Assembly (NCBI GenBank): GCA_018340805.1
Contig: JACMZG010000008.1
Span: 81,066,444 to 81,130,443 of the forward strand
Direction of reading: 5' to 3'
Origin: Microvelia longipes
Lineage: Eukaryota; Arthropoda; Insecta; Hemiptera; Veliidae
Length of the DNA: 64,000 nt
Shown here: one piece after another, positions 1-11,339 of the stretch
Layout of the letters: each line of letters opens with the position of its first letter
Position numbering within the stretch: the first letter of the stretch is position 1
Notes under the pieces: model-generated
Seen by the model: the letters and a program-made list of their open reading frames with translations, nothing else
Told to the model about the DNA's origin: nothing
Databases searched by the model: none
Position numbers and translations under genes: made by a program

Positions 1-312
1 ATACGTCAGGGGAACTGTTCTTTCATTCGACATTCTTTATTACTGGTGGCTCGACATAGTATCATGTATCCCTCGGTAGTATCACATGATACATGATATA
101 CATGCCTAGAATGAAGGCGATATAAGAGAGCAACGGTCGTCTCTGGTAAACACTTCACATCATATTTTTCAAAATTTCATGTAAACGGCAGGGTGAATTT
201 AAGCAGGTTCTGTGGGCTCCCTGATGAGTTATACGAAACGAAACAAAGTGGCACATGAGTATAAGTATCAAATCATTTTGTTTGTCACAATTCCCTAGAT
301 GTCTGTCACACA
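1..312. mobile_element. Long-inverted-repeat element (family R3), left-truncated by the window edge
   Basis: The left part (about 10-75: GGAACTGTTC..TTCATTCGACATTC..GGCTCGACATA) is the same as 16558-16605. The right part (about 100-312) is the reverse complement of 16498-16750, ending in the terminal sequence CCTAGATGTCTGTCACACAAT (compare CCTAGGTGTCTCTCGCACAATT at 38716-38737). Both ends of the family therefore carry the same terminal sequence in opposite orientation, as in foldback or long-TIR non-autonomous elements. No coding capacity. It lies about 115 bp inside trh intron 2, beyond the bHLH exon donor. Confidence 0.6.
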
Positions 313-426
313 ATAAAATTGTGCGACAAAATATTTGTCGCAATCGACAAAAATATCGACGCAAAAAATTGCGTCGATTACAGACATCAAAACACAAATT
401 TAAAGAGGTAAAATATAACTATTTAC
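1..426 (-). other. trh: Start of trh intron 2
   Basis: Begins with the canonical donor GTAAAT at 426-421. The acceptor lies outside the window. Most of it (1-312) is a long-inverted-repeat element described separately. Between 313 and 390 are nested short palindromes around GTGCGACAAAATATTTGTCGC and GACGCAAAAAATTGCGTC. Confidence 0.8.
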
Positions 427-662
427 CTTTAACATTTTTATTAGATGGTGCTTCTCTCGCCCAAGGTGGATCGCCATGACCAGAGAAATCCCTAAGTTTA
501 AGATAAGAGATGGTTAATCTTATAATAGAAGCTTTATCTAACTGCGAAGTAATAGCAGCAGGTAGAGGTAACATCTTGGCCAACTCGTAGAATTCATAGT
601 TCTCTTTGCCTCTACGAGATCGCGCTGCATCCCGCGATTTTTCCTTTCTTAGTTCTAAAATC
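427..662 (-). CDS. trh: trachealess exon encoding the bHLH domain
   Basis: Internal exon of the bHLH-PAS transcription factor Trachealess. In flies it pairs with Tango/ARNT in the nucleus and specifies trachea, salivary duct and posterior spiracles. On the minus strand an acceptor (TTACAG, AG at 664-663, after a fairly pyrimidine-rich stretch) opens the exon, and a donor AAAG|GTAAAT (GT at 426-425) closes it. The exon gives 1 nt + 78 codons + 1 nt with no stop. Numbering from the exon 1 Met, the basic region is about residues 62-78 ([16 protein letters not shown]), helix 1 about 79-88, loop PLPAAITSQ, and helix 2 about 98-116 ([16 protein letters not shown]), followed by SGHGDPPW. The basic region and the GHGDPPW tail separate Trh/NPAS3 from Sim and HIF/Sima. 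The PAS-A and PAS-B exons are expected beyond coordinate 1. Identification is from remembered family sequence, and the match is near-complete over about 65 residues. Confidence 0.96.
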
Positions 663-1312
663 CTGTAACATAGTAAGAAAACGTAATCGTTTAGTAAAAT
701 CGATTTATAGTTTTGTCAATGATTATAATATGGAGAGTCAAACTTAATTAAAGTTTAGGAATCGTTATATTTTCGCTTAATTTAAGCTTAAGGGGCCTAT
801 CCACGGATACTCACTTATTCCTTACTTACTAAGGACAACCAACTTGGCGAATCATGTATAAGGGAACACAACAGTAGATAGACTTGATGAATAAATTTCC
901 TTGAATTTGAAGAATGAAATAAGTATTTTAAAGTGATGTTCTCGCTCATATAAAGTATTTGAGGAGTCTTTGTACGTGTTTAGGAAAGAATCTTATCTTA
1001 TTTATTTAGAAATTTAAAAGTTAACATCTTTAACACAAAAATATTATATATTTTGTAGAAATTTACTGAAACTGAATATTAATTTATTCTTATTGTAGAG
1101 CAACATCGGTATACAAAAAAGAGTTTTTGACACAGGTTCGTCCAACTCTGTCTCAATTACCATGCGAGCAACCTCTTTCCAAATTTGCTGATTTAGTATT
1201 GGCCATCATAGCTGTTCGTCCAAGGGTCCTTCATAGGAAAGCTAATTAGAATTTCGAATTTTAAGTAGAAAGCAAAAGCAAATACGAAGAAAAATGTTTG
1301 TTATAGATGGCA

Positions 1313-4300
1313 AAGAATAGGATTTTATGAAGCTGTCAGAGGAGTAGCTTAAATAAAGTCAATATTACATTACGGTCGAACTGACGAGTATATTTATGCG
1401 GTCAGTTCTTGTCTGTTTTCTTTCACTTTTACGGGGGGGCATGCTGGTCCCTTTAGAGAATTGTAACTCAATCAGCCTTCACTAGGGTCTTCAATCCCCC
1501 CTAACGAATTCCGGCCAATTTGACGCGATCGTCTTGGCTAATTCTATTTGCACACTGGACTCGGGAAGGGAATCAAAAAGAAAATACGCGCTTGGGGCTT
1601 TTTCTTTTTCTAAAAGGGAGATTCATTCTTTATTTAGAACTTAAAATGTAGTTCCTTTGTGGCTACAACTTTCAAACGAAATTTTCTTGGACTTGCTAAC
1701 AACCTCTGGATATCACTTAACTTTTTTATCAATTCTCACCTTTTTATTTGTTCTGTGAGTTTTCTTTTAGTTCAAAGAGATGTTAGTTATCAACTATTCA
1801 ACACGTTCCCTTACTACTTATTCACAATTCTTATATTCTAACTTGCATGGAATATTTTTATACAAAAAAGTTTTAATGCTAAAGCTAAAGAGTAAGTAAG
1901 AAACTAAAAGCGATTTAGGAGCTCCGAATTCCAGGCTACTAACCGAAAAGCTGAAGTACCACGAAACAATAGAATAAAAAAGTACAATTCCATATATCAT
2001 ATGATCGAATTGGAAATCGTCCTTCCTGCCAAGTCATGTTCTGATTTTATGTCTTCAATTTAATAATTTTAATGGCATGTCAATCGTATGGATGAGTTCT
2101 GTCCACAGTTGGACTATCCTTCTTCGGTGGTCCATTAAATACCTATATACCTATCATTTCACGCTTCAAAAAGAAACATTTATAGTCATTCTGATTCATT
2201 TTAATATCGTTTTTTATCCAGTTTATATTTTTTTAAAGAAGGGTTTCAACTGATTCCATAATATGACTTCTACCTGATTCCTTTTTAGATTGTTCTATGC
2301 CAGAACGGATTCCTAGCTTCTGTTTATATATTTTATACTTTAAGATACAATAAAATGTTTTTATTCCTTAATCTTTTTTAGATAACCGTGTCTCAAGTCA
2401 GGTTATGCAGTGTATTTAGTTGGGTGGACCCAAAATAAAATTAATTTTACATGCTTGTTTACAATATCAACCCTTGTAGGTCTTTCTTGGGCAATTGTTA
2501 CAGAGATGCAGAGTCGCTTCGCCTTTGATCTTAAAAAGTAGACCAAAGAAAATGGTGTCTCGGAGAATTTTTTAGTGGTTAGATAGAATTTTTAATAGCG
2601 TCAATACGGCCGGCATTACTTGCTAGTGGTGGAAACGGTTTTCCAAGAAAAGTTTTTCTGGCAAACTTATTTGATTAGCATCACGGTCCGTAATTAAATA
2701 ATTGCTACGTCTTTTCACCTTTTTACCTTTTTTAAAATTTCTTCTATTCAAACCTATTACTTATCAATGGTAATTATTTAGGTATCTATCTTTCTATTTT
2801 GTACTAAATAAAATCTTTCTATCTGTCTACTCGATACCTTGGCGATCGTAGTGTCTAGTTCCTCTACAACTTGTATCTCCTTATCTCCTAAATCACAATA
2901 CCTTAGCAATCAATCTCTCTCTAAGTCCAAGTCTAGCTGATGTCAACCGTCCTATTCATGCTTTATGACTAGTCTTATGGTCACTTTTAGCCTCACCCAA
3001 GATTGTCTACTTTTAAATCTATATTCTACATAAATACATCATAAATAGCAGCCAATTAGCACTCGTTCCACTGTTCTTTGTTACGCCGAGATACCTTTGT
3101 TTTGTCTAAACATTGCCTATTCATAACTATTCAAAACTATAGAAAGGGATTTTTTCAGGAGTGTCAAAGAAGGTTTCCTATGCAGTCTGTGAACTGACTT
3201 TTGATGAATCAACTTTGCATTTGCCTGTAATATTTAGGGAAACCACAGAAAACCTTAATTAGGTTGATCGGACACGCGGGTCCGATCAACCCGCTGATTG
3301 ATTGATTGCCGTGATTTTCTTTGATAGGAAAATCACCTATTTGTTTGGCCAATATGGCTATCTATATTCCCATTCCAGAAATACTTTATTCGTTTCTTTT
3401 TGTCTTCTCACATTACATAAACTATATCATTTATGTCAGACTGTTTAATTGTAATACAGCTTCTTGATCGGCAAATACCTGTTATACCATAACAATGTTT
3501 CTCTAAGATAAATAGCTCCATAAGGCTAATTTATGTCAGTATCTTACCTAGATCTTGAGACACTCTATTTTAGCAAATTGTATTCGTAACTAAATATTAA
3601 CTTCTCCTTATATTTAATTTAAAGATAATTTGTAATGAAATGTTAGGTATATTTTAATTGTTATTGGACTCTTGTTTTAGAAAAATTTAAAAAAACTTAT
3701 TTTCAATAAGAATCTAATAAGACGAATGTAAAGTTCTTATTACTTTTTACAAATTCCTCATTCATAACTTGTTCCTTAAGTCTGCTAAGTTTGTATTCTA
3801 TGACATAAAAACTTTTTCTAAGGTATTTCAAATAAAAAAGTTTTTCACAGCTTTTCCACAACTCTCCTAAAGAGAAACACAGAGCTTAAGAAAGGAAATA
3901 AGAAGAAGGGTCATGAAGACATTGATGGTTATTGGCTATGGAAGGTAAACACGGGGGCTAAGCTCTCCCAACTCCAGGGGTTAACTAATCAAGACACTAA
4001 AGCCAATCAAGTTTGGCCCCCGAAGAAATATTTATACTGGACCGGTCATCTCTTAATGAGCTAAAGGCCAAAGAGGGCGATTCTAATACCTTTAAGAGTT
4101 ATTCTTTTTCCTACATCTGTTAGCTTTAGACTGATTATCTTTCCCTTTTCTCTGCAAATAGATTCGTCATCACATCTCTTTTAGAGAACTATTATTGATA
4201 CTTTTCTACCTCGTAAGGGGTAAAAGTGGTATACATCAGTTTTATTGAGGAATATTTCTAAATTCAAACGTATTTCGTTATTGATATAAAATTAAACACC

Positions 4301-4900
4301 TTACTAGATTTATGAGAGTGTATAAATTAACAGCGAAGGCGATTTGAATTATTTACTTAAGAAAACCCATAACCATCAATTTTATCAACATCTTTAACTT
4401 TTTAGATACTAAGTTCATAACTTGACATCTATCAATCTCGTGAAAAAACGATAAAAAATTGTAACCTTAACTAGAAGTTTAGACTGTTTGGTTGCCGATC
4501 AGATGATCTAGCGACCATCAAACTTCCATTTTAAGATCTTTGTTTACCAATTTAACAAGTCATCAGAAGATAAAAAGACAGAATATTGTTATTGCTCACT
4601 GAAACTATTCAAAACTAGGCTGAATAATGTATTGTAATTTAAATCACTGAAGTGTGAATAAATTATTAAGTTCTTACTTTAGAAGTGAATAGAGACAGCA
4701 GTGAGAGTAAAGTTAGAAGTGTTAGCTCCATCAAGTTAGGATTCAAATAGTTCTGTAGTTGATACTTTTAAAACTGCTTTAGGCCATCCAATGGTATGTT
4801 ATAAGCTCAACCCATTGTAATGTACTTCAAGCATTCATTTTTCTTTAATACTAGCAAGGATTTTCTATCGTGTTATATCTAAAATTAGGGTAAGAAATAA
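1313..4900. other. Intron 1 sequence with no recognised element
   Basis: AT-rich, unique-looking. The clear local structures are a perfect hairpin at 3262-3291 (arms GGTTGATCGGAC / GTCCGATCAACC, 6-nt loop) and a second, shorter one just after it (about 3313-3338, GATTTTC / GGAAAATC). No exon, tRNA or repeat-family member was recognised. Confidence 0.5.
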
Positions 4901-4914
4901 AAATTTTTGGAATG

Positions 4915-5030
4915 CCTATTTCCGTGCTTAACAATCCATTTCTTGCTTAAGTTACCGGTTTATACTTAATAACTTGAGCAGTGACTCATTATCAAGCACT
5001 TCTCTTGTACAAATGAATTGTAAAATTTCC
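4915..5030. repeat. Diverged fragment of the foldback element arm
   Basis: TTTCCGTGCTTAACAATCCATTTCTTGCTTA and the following GAGCAGTGACTCATTATCAAGCACTTCTC match, with many changes, the inner arm of the foldback element at 36571-37262 (compare 36713-36820). It is an old copy, only part of one arm. Confidence 0.55.
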
Positions 5031-5109
5031 TTAGTGATACAATCATTGTTGTCAACATCACATTAAAAATAAATTAAAACCAGTGACCAGTGTAGTCAAA
5101 ATAATATGA

Positions 5110-5890
5110 AAAATCGGGCACCTCGGAACTTACCCTCATCACATCGGATTCACTAAGCTCATCCTCCCTGCTTCGGACTCGCTTCGCTCGTCCTCAGATA
5201 GTAAATGCATCCGATTCATTCTCAACGGTCATCCGTACCGCACGATCAACACTACTTAACTTTCATGATCTAACAAAAATTATGGATATGCTTGTCATAT
5301 TGAAACAAAACTTTGTGTACTTATTTATTAAAGTAAAGGTATATACTTAATAAATATCTATTACAAGTATCTATTACACTTGTACTAAGCTTCAAATTAA
5401 TTAAATCATTTTCTAATTTTTCACATTTTTTTTAAATAACGTACACAAGTAATTAAAAAAAATTGAACTAATACTGATAGTAAGATGAAACTTGGCACAT
5501 ATTAACATTTGTTAGTCTTATAAATAGCTATGTGTGAGTCAAATTTCAATTGAATCGCATCACGTTTTCGCGTTTTATGATTTTTCAAAAATTTTGAGTT
5601 ATTATTGGGGGTTCATGACGTCATAAAAAATTATTTTCCGAATAGCACAACTGCAGCGGTAGACTAATTATTGTAAAAATTTCAACTCTCTAGCATAAAT
5701 ACACTGGGAGCTACGATGATAACACACACACACATACAGACAGACAACTTTGTGAAAACCACTCAAGAGGCCTTAAAAACGCCTGAAACGGATTATTCCG
5801 GTTTCGAATTTTTTTTGCAAACACAATACGTTTTCTATATACCTATATTCTTATATTTATACCTACGGTATAAATGAGGAAAATTAAAAA
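5110..5890 (-). repeat. 5S-box repeat, copy A (near full length)
   Basis: Runs from the terminus AAAATCGGGCACCTCGGAAC to the opposite hairpin terminus ACCTACGGTATAAATGAGGAAAATTAAAA. It contains the CTCGCTTCGCTCG palindrome at about 5168 and a 5S rRNA-like segment (minus strand, about 5225-5280, mutated). The body has the shared GTCATAAAAAATTATTTTCCGAATAGCACAAC block and the ACAGACAGACAACTTTGTG block. No ORF. Confidence 0.8.
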
Positions 5891-5899
5891 TCAATTAAT

Positions 5900-7660
5900 T
5901 TTCTAAACAAAAATAGTAAATACATTAAAATAAAAATAATCTCTCAAAAGTACTTATAGGAGACGTTTGAGCCATTGGAAAAATTACGGATAAGTTAGGC
6001 ATTTATATAGCAGAATAAACTAATTTTGCGATCCGATTCTGAAAGATGAGTAAGTCTATCTATTATCATTAGGATGACAATAAAATGAATCTCCGTCTGG
6101 ATCAACATTTACTTACTAATAATGTTTAATACTTATTTAAGTTAAAACTGGATATTTATTATTTACTAAGTTCATAACAATAAAAGGTCATCGAACCAAA
6201 AGTTTCCCACTTAAATATTTGTTCCTAGAGGTTACGAAGAAGTAAATAAATAAACAATTGGATGACGTATATAAGAAGATAACATAAAAAGGACAGCACG
6301 TAATGAAGTATGATGTCCAGTCAGCAAGGAGGACGTGATGGCTAGAAGTAGGGTTTCCAAGACGTGACCGGCCAGCTTCATGTGTCCACCTGACCGAAGG
6401 TAGCCCTCTTGAGAAAGGGCAAAAAGTCCTAAACTTTGGCTAAAACTTAGCCAACGGTTTTGAGATCGTAAAAAGACCGGAAGGCCTCAGAACCTTAATG
6501 TCCTTTACTTCAATCACCTTTCCTCTACTTTTACGATTATTTCAATAATTTAAGAGATTCTGACCCTCACAGTTTCTACGACCTTTTTTTCTCCACGTAT
6601 TAGAAAATTTTCTTATCCCCTTATTTCTTTTTCCTTCGCTTCAGGATATATTTAAAAACCAACTTTTTAAGAGTAAGCCAATAAAATAACTTCACATTTC
6701 CATATCAATGAGTTTACAACTTTTTAAAGAAATATTTTGTTGTATAAATGTTCAAACCGTAGACACTTTTTATAGCCAAAGAGTAATAAAAATTGAACTA
6801 CTTAACAATATTGTCTATGACGCGACATCGATATAGTACATTATGTAGACTTGGTGTTTTTTGCGAATTTCTACAAAAAAATAAGCTTATGATGTTGATG
6901 TCATGGAAATGTTTCTATAGAGGGAAATGGAAATGTTTCTAGACTTTTCTAACTTTAAATAACTAAGTATGATTAAAACTTTTAGTCGTGCTTCAAACAG
7001 GTATGAGTATCATATAACCTTATCTAAATATTAATAAACTTAGTACAGTATTACAGAACTTAGGATTGTAATCTAGGAATCGAGCTAAAAATCTTTTTCA
7101 ACTGCAAAAATCCAGCGTATCTAAAACCATCAATATTTTTATTCTCAAGGAAAATTCATAGGGAGTTTAATTTTCTAACGTTATCCCTAATCCAGAGGGC
7201 GTAAGGTTGCCATCTTTATCTGTCCCGAGGGTACTACCGTCCCTAGTACTTCTTTTCAATACAGCCAAAAAAAAGTGCCAGAAAAAAAGAAATAAAAGGA
7301 TTTACTATGATTTGTTTCTTTTTATCCCTTCTAGTAGCGGCAACAGTGCAAGGCGGCAAAAGAGTGAGGCGGTAAAAGAGTGAAGCGGTCAGTTAAGACT
7401 CTAATATTTAGGAGGGAAGTGATAAATGTATATTTTCCCTTATTTTTCCCCTTGGAAGGGAATTAACACTTTATAACGGTAAGAAATCCGCTTGTACAAC
7501 TTCTTCCTTCAAGATGCACTCTCAGAAGTCATGACACACATCATAGCAAGTCATAAAAATTAGTTCAGCTAAAATAATTAGAAATAATTTGATTACTATT
7601 GGCAAACAGTATAAGTCCCATACTTGTAACTTTGAAACCCTTACTCTACTTTGTCAAACA
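5900..7660. other. Intron 1 sequence with no recognised element
   Basis: AT-rich, no ORF, no family member recognised. A short higher-GC stretch at about 6290-6500 gave no recognisable protein or RNA. Confidence 0.4.
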
Positions 7661-7665
7661 ATAAC

Positions 7666-8340
7666 AAAATCGGGTACGGGGTACTTCGGAACTATTCCTC
7701 ATCATAATCGAATTCGCTACGCTCATCCTCCCTGCTTCAGAATCGCTTCGCTCGTCCTCAGATAGTAAATGCATCTTTTTCATTCTCAGAAGTCACATAT
7801 ACAGTTCTGACCACGATCAATCCTGCTTACCTTTTATGATCCAACAAAAATTATAGATATACCTGTCGTATTAAAACGATACTTAGCGTACTTAACTATT
7901 AAGTAAAGGTACATACTTGTACCAAATTTCAACTCAATTGAATTTTCCCCGATTTTTTACAATTATTTATAAAACGTACACATGTCATTTAATAAAAAAT
8001 TGAACTAATGCTTATAATGAAATGAAACATAGCACGTATGTCTTATCAATAGCTTGCCAAATTACAATCTGATCGCAAATTTGTTTCCGCGATTTATGAT
8101 TTTTCGACATTTCTGCTTAGTCATTATTACGGTTTAAAGACGTCATAAATTAATATTTTCCGACAACTACAGAGGTAGACTTAAGTTTCAACTCTCTAAC
8201 ATAAATACACTGGGAGCTACGATGATAACACACTTATACATACAGACAGACAACTTTGTAAAAAACCACTCAGGAGGTCTTAAAAATGCTGGTGACATCC
8301 TGGTTTCGGTTTCTTTTGCAACACAATACTTATCACACTA
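7666..8340 (-). repeat. 5S-box repeat, copy B, joined to a retrotransposon end
   Basis: Starts AAAATCGGGTACGGGGTACTTCGGAAC, carries ATTCGCTACGCTCATC and CGCTTCGCTCGTCC, and has a mutated 5S-like segment near 7793-7853. The homology stops at about 8338, within the hairpin-side terminus (GCAACACAATACTTATCAC), where a non-LTR retrotransposon fragment begins. Confidence 0.8.
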
Positions 8341-8732
8341 CTATATCACATCAGTCCCCAAATTATAATGGAATAAGGTGCTTAAATAAATTACCAGCTT
8401 CAATAGTTGAACTTCCACCCAAAAATTTCAAAAAAAGCATTAAAACATTGTTGCTTGAGAAAGCCTACTATAATGTTAACGAATTTTTAGCTGATAATTT
8501 AGTATTGCCACCTTAAATGTTTAGTGTTTCTCATGTATTATTATGCTTTTTTTTGTTTGTTTTTTTTTAATCAAGTTTGTTATTCAAGTTATGCTGCCTA
8601 TGTTTATGCAGTCTATTTAATAATTTATAATCTATTTGTTTTCTTGTTTTGTTATTTTCATTTATTTGTAAAATTTTGACAATTGAGAAACTTTGTAATA
8701 AAGTAACCTCAAGTATGTAAATAAATAAATCT
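8340..8732 (+). mobile_element. 5'-truncated non-LTR retrotransposon end
   Basis: An open frame to the TAA at 8514-8516 encodes the C-terminus of a jockey/CR1-like ORF2: NGIRCLNKLPASIVELP, then FKKSIKTLLLEKAYYNVNEFL. It is followed by about 200 bp of 3' UTR and a TAAATAAATAAAT tail (8719-8731). It lacks the whole catalytic RT region, so it is a dead 5'-truncated insertion. The first 18 or so codons of the open frame (from 8286) come from the adjoining 5S-box repeat. Its end motif (KxxLxxxAYYxxxEF) is like that of the fragment at 50823-51434 (KxYLxTEAFYSxxDF), so the two are probably related lineages. Confidence 0.7.
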
Positions 8733-8790
8733 AATTGCATGCTCACATCTAATTGCATGCTTACATCTAATTGCATGCTTACATCTAACC
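8726..8790. repeat. 18-bp tandem repeat
   Basis: About 3.5 copies of ATCTAATTGCATGCTTAC directly after the retrotransposon A-rich tail. Each unit includes the palindrome GCATGC. Confidence 0.85.
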
Positions 8791-9159
8791 GATGTAGATG
8801 GAGTTGAATGGGTTAGTGGGTCCCCTTTCAGATCATTTGGATTTTAATATACCCCAGGGAAGTAGGGGGCTTTAAAATATACCTCTACTGGACTATTCAA
8901 AGAGTGCTTGGGATAAAATTTTACATAGTTTTTAACTTAAATAAAACATTTCAACAATTTGTTTAAAGAAAATCAGTCAACTTGTTAGAAAAAAACTAAT
9001 AAAAACTACAAACAACAACTACAGTAACATTAACAGCAAAACTAATAGAAAACTACATAGGTTTACATATCATTATAAACGGTAATGTCTCACTTCAGCT
9101 AAATTTACTAGTTTGGCCTAAAAGTGTTTCACTACTTCTTATTTACACGATTAGTTTCA

Positions 9160-9640
9160 AATAAAAAGTATTGTGTTAGCAGATTTAACACGAATTATCC
9201 GTTTCAAGTGTTTGTAAGACCTCCTATGTCGTTTTTACCATGTAGTCACACTGTGTCTGCGTGTGTGATGACAATATTCATATTGCCATCATAGATATAT
9301 ACTAGAGGGGGCCTCTCAATTTTACGCCTCTCAATAAATTGAGAGGCGTAAAACATCTTTTTGGAGCTCTCAGGGGCTCTGTGTAACCTCATTGAAACCT
9401 TTTTCAAAAGTAAGTTAAGGTTAAAATAAATCAATTGATTTTGGCTTTTTGCACATTGTTTGTGTTTTTATTTGCATTTTTAACATTCTCCTGTATAAGT
9501 TATTGTAATTTTGTACTAATTATTTAATGTCGTTTCAATACGACAAGTACATATATGATTTCTGTTGGATTATAAAAGTTAAGCAGCATCAATCGAGGTC
9601 AGTGTCTTGATGGGTGACCGCTGGTTTTTATTTTAACTAA
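9160..9640 (+). repeat. 5S-box repeat, copy split by a MITE
   Basis: The left terminus (about 9160-9291: AAAAAGTATTGTGTTAGCAG, ATTATCCGTTTCAAGTG, AGACCTCCT) and the 5S-containing right part (9516-9640) belong to one copy. The 5S-like segment at 9567-9630 is well kept: AAAGTTAAGCAGCATC, GGTCAGTGTC, GATGGGTGACCGCTGG. The middle of the repeat is missing and is replaced by the MITE at 9292-9515. Homology ends soon after the 5S segment. Confidence 0.75.
9292..9515 (+). mobile_element. TIR MITE (family M), truncated copy 1
   Basis: Opens AGATATATACTAGAGGGG, the family TIR, and continues with ACATCTTTTTGGAGCTCTCAGGGGCTCTGTGTAACC. The 3' third and right TIR are absent, breaking off after TATTGTAATTTTG. 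It carries a perfect 16-bp-arm palindrome (9320-9335 / 9338-9353, arms TTTTACGCCTCTCAAT). Confidence 0.75.
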
Positions 9641-9644
9641 GTGC

Positions 9645-10395
9645 ACATCTTTCAAAACTATAAATAAGTAAATTATAATAATTTTTGGAACTATACAATT
9701 ATTCATGAAGCAAGAGTTTATAATTTAGTTTATTTTTTTTAACATCTTGACCGACCTTTAATGATTGGGGCTTCTATGTTGTTTGCTATAAAAAAGGTAC
9801 CTGATATTATTTCTTTAATCCTAAAATATTTTAGGAACATTAAAAAGCATAATGTTAAAGTAAATTATGCTTTTTAATGTTACTTGAAAAGTAACTTTCT
9901 TTTAAATTTTGTTAAAATGTAAGATGTAAATCTTTATTTTTGAATAAATTGAAGATAAAAAAATGTCACATTTTATAAAATATTTATTTGAGAATATTAA
10001 GAAATATGAATAAAAGGTGGTATTGAGGAAAAGTGTAAGGTTAAAAAATAAAAATGTGAGGTTAAGAAAATATAAAAGGAGCGAAAAATTTAAGGTTAAG
10101 AATGTAAAAAAAATGGAAAGAGTAAAAGTATTGGACTAAGGGAATAAAAAATGGGGAAGAAAACTCAATGATTAAGTGGTTTTTATAAAGAATAAAGTAT
10201 AGAGAAAGAAGGACGAAGGATTTGGTTAGTTAGAAATGGATGGAGAAAGAATGTAAATCCTGCATTATTTAAAGGAGAAAAACCTTTGATGGAGCTCAAG
10301 GAACGAGAACTGAATAACAACTTGTCACTTTTTTAACAGACGTGATGAAATATTGAAGGTGTACAATAGGGATGGAGAAGCGAACGAAGGGTTGT
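9645..10395. other. Intron 1 sequence with no recognised element
   Basis: AT-rich. An inverted pair AGCATAATGTTAAAGTAAATTATGCT lies around 9847-9872. Purine-rich from about 10000 to 10390. No gene or family member. Confidence 0.4.
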
Positions 10396-10850
10396 GGAAC
10401 GAGGATACATAGAGGTGGGACAAAAGGCAAAGGGGTTCAAAGGCAATGGTGGGCGCAAAGGCGCCGGAACTGAGATGGAACGGGGATACATAGAGGTGGG
10501 ACAAAAGGCGAAGGGTTTTTAAAAGGCAACGGCGCCGGAACTGAGATGGATCGAGGATACATAGAGGTGGGACGAAATGCGAAGGGGTTTAAAGGCAAAG
10601 GTGGGCGCAAAGGCGCCGGAACAGAGGTGCAACAAGGATACATAATGGTGGGACAAAAGGCGAAGGGGTTCAAAGGCAAAGGCGCCGGAACTGTAGTGGA
10701 ACGAGGATATATTGAGGTGGGACAAAAGGCGAAGGGGTTCAAAGGCATAGGCGCTGGAAAAAGGTGGATTAAGGATACATAGAGGTGGGAGAAAATGCGG
10801 AGAGTTTCAAAAGCAAAGGCGGGCGCAAATGCGCCGGAACAAGGAGAGGA
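10396..10850 (+). repeat. GC-rich minisatellite, 68-81 bp unit, six copies
   Basis: Units begin near 10401, 10482, 10553, 10634, 10703 and 10771 (GAGGATACATAGAGGTGGGA...AAAGGCGCCGGAAC). Length varies mainly by presence or absence of a GGTGGGCGCAAA insert. Several units are multiples of 3, so two frames stay open (for example GYIEVGQKAKGFKGKG repeated), but there is no conserved start or codon bias, so this is not treated as protein. Confidence 0.9.
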
Positions 10851-11020
10851 ACGACCTAGTGGAAGTTATCAGAAAAAGGGTTGCCAGTAAAAATAAATAA
10901 TATAAAAATATAAATCAGTAAAACTTAAATACACAGGAAGTGTATATTGCCGAATGATTTTGCAAAATAATCGACGAAATATTAAGAAGTAAAAATGTAT
11001 AAAAAAATAATTTAGGCGTA

Positions 11021-11334
11021 GGACTTGGCACATTTGTTGATCATTACGACTACATCCGTGCCAAATTTGGAGGACTTGGCACATTGTTGATCTTACGACT
11101 ACATCCGTGCCAAATTGGAGGACTTGGCACATTTGTTGATCATTACGACTACATCCGTGCCAAATTTGGAGGACTTGGCACATTTGTTGATCATTACGAC
11201 TACATCCGTGCCAAATTTGGAGGACTTGGCACATTTGTTGATCATTACGACTACATCCGTGCCAAATTTGGAGGACTTGCACATTTGTTGATCATTACGA
11301 CTTCGTGCCAAATTTGGAGACTTGGCACATGGTA
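11021..11334 (+). repeat. 51-bp minisatellite, six copies, each unit an inverted repeat
   Basis: The unit is GGACTTGGCACATTTGTTGATC + ATTACGACTACATCCGTGCCAAATTTGGA. Each unit holds TTGGCAC ... GTGCCAA, a 7-bp inverted pair about 27 bp apart. 51 bp is 17 codons, hence open frames on both strands that are only a consequence of the repeat. The last units carry small deletions. Confidence 0.92.
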
Positions 11335-11339
11335 TAATA

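Noticed and set aside
255..479. Plus-strand frame of 74 codons at the left edge
   Set aside because: Overlaps the opposite strand of the trh bHLH exon and an R3 repeat; not a gene.
1099..1249. Open plus-strand segment after an acceptor-like TATTGTAG, reading TLSQLPCEQPLSKFADLVLA, vaguely like an LTR-retrotransposon gag
   Set aside because: Only about 50 codons, no flanking LTR, zinc knuckle or pol sequence. Similarity is impressionistic.
5110..5890. 5S-box repeat as a Helitron (starts TC in one orientation, hairpin near the other end)
   Set aside because: No CTRR after the hairpin and no consistent A/T target pair; left open only as a class question.
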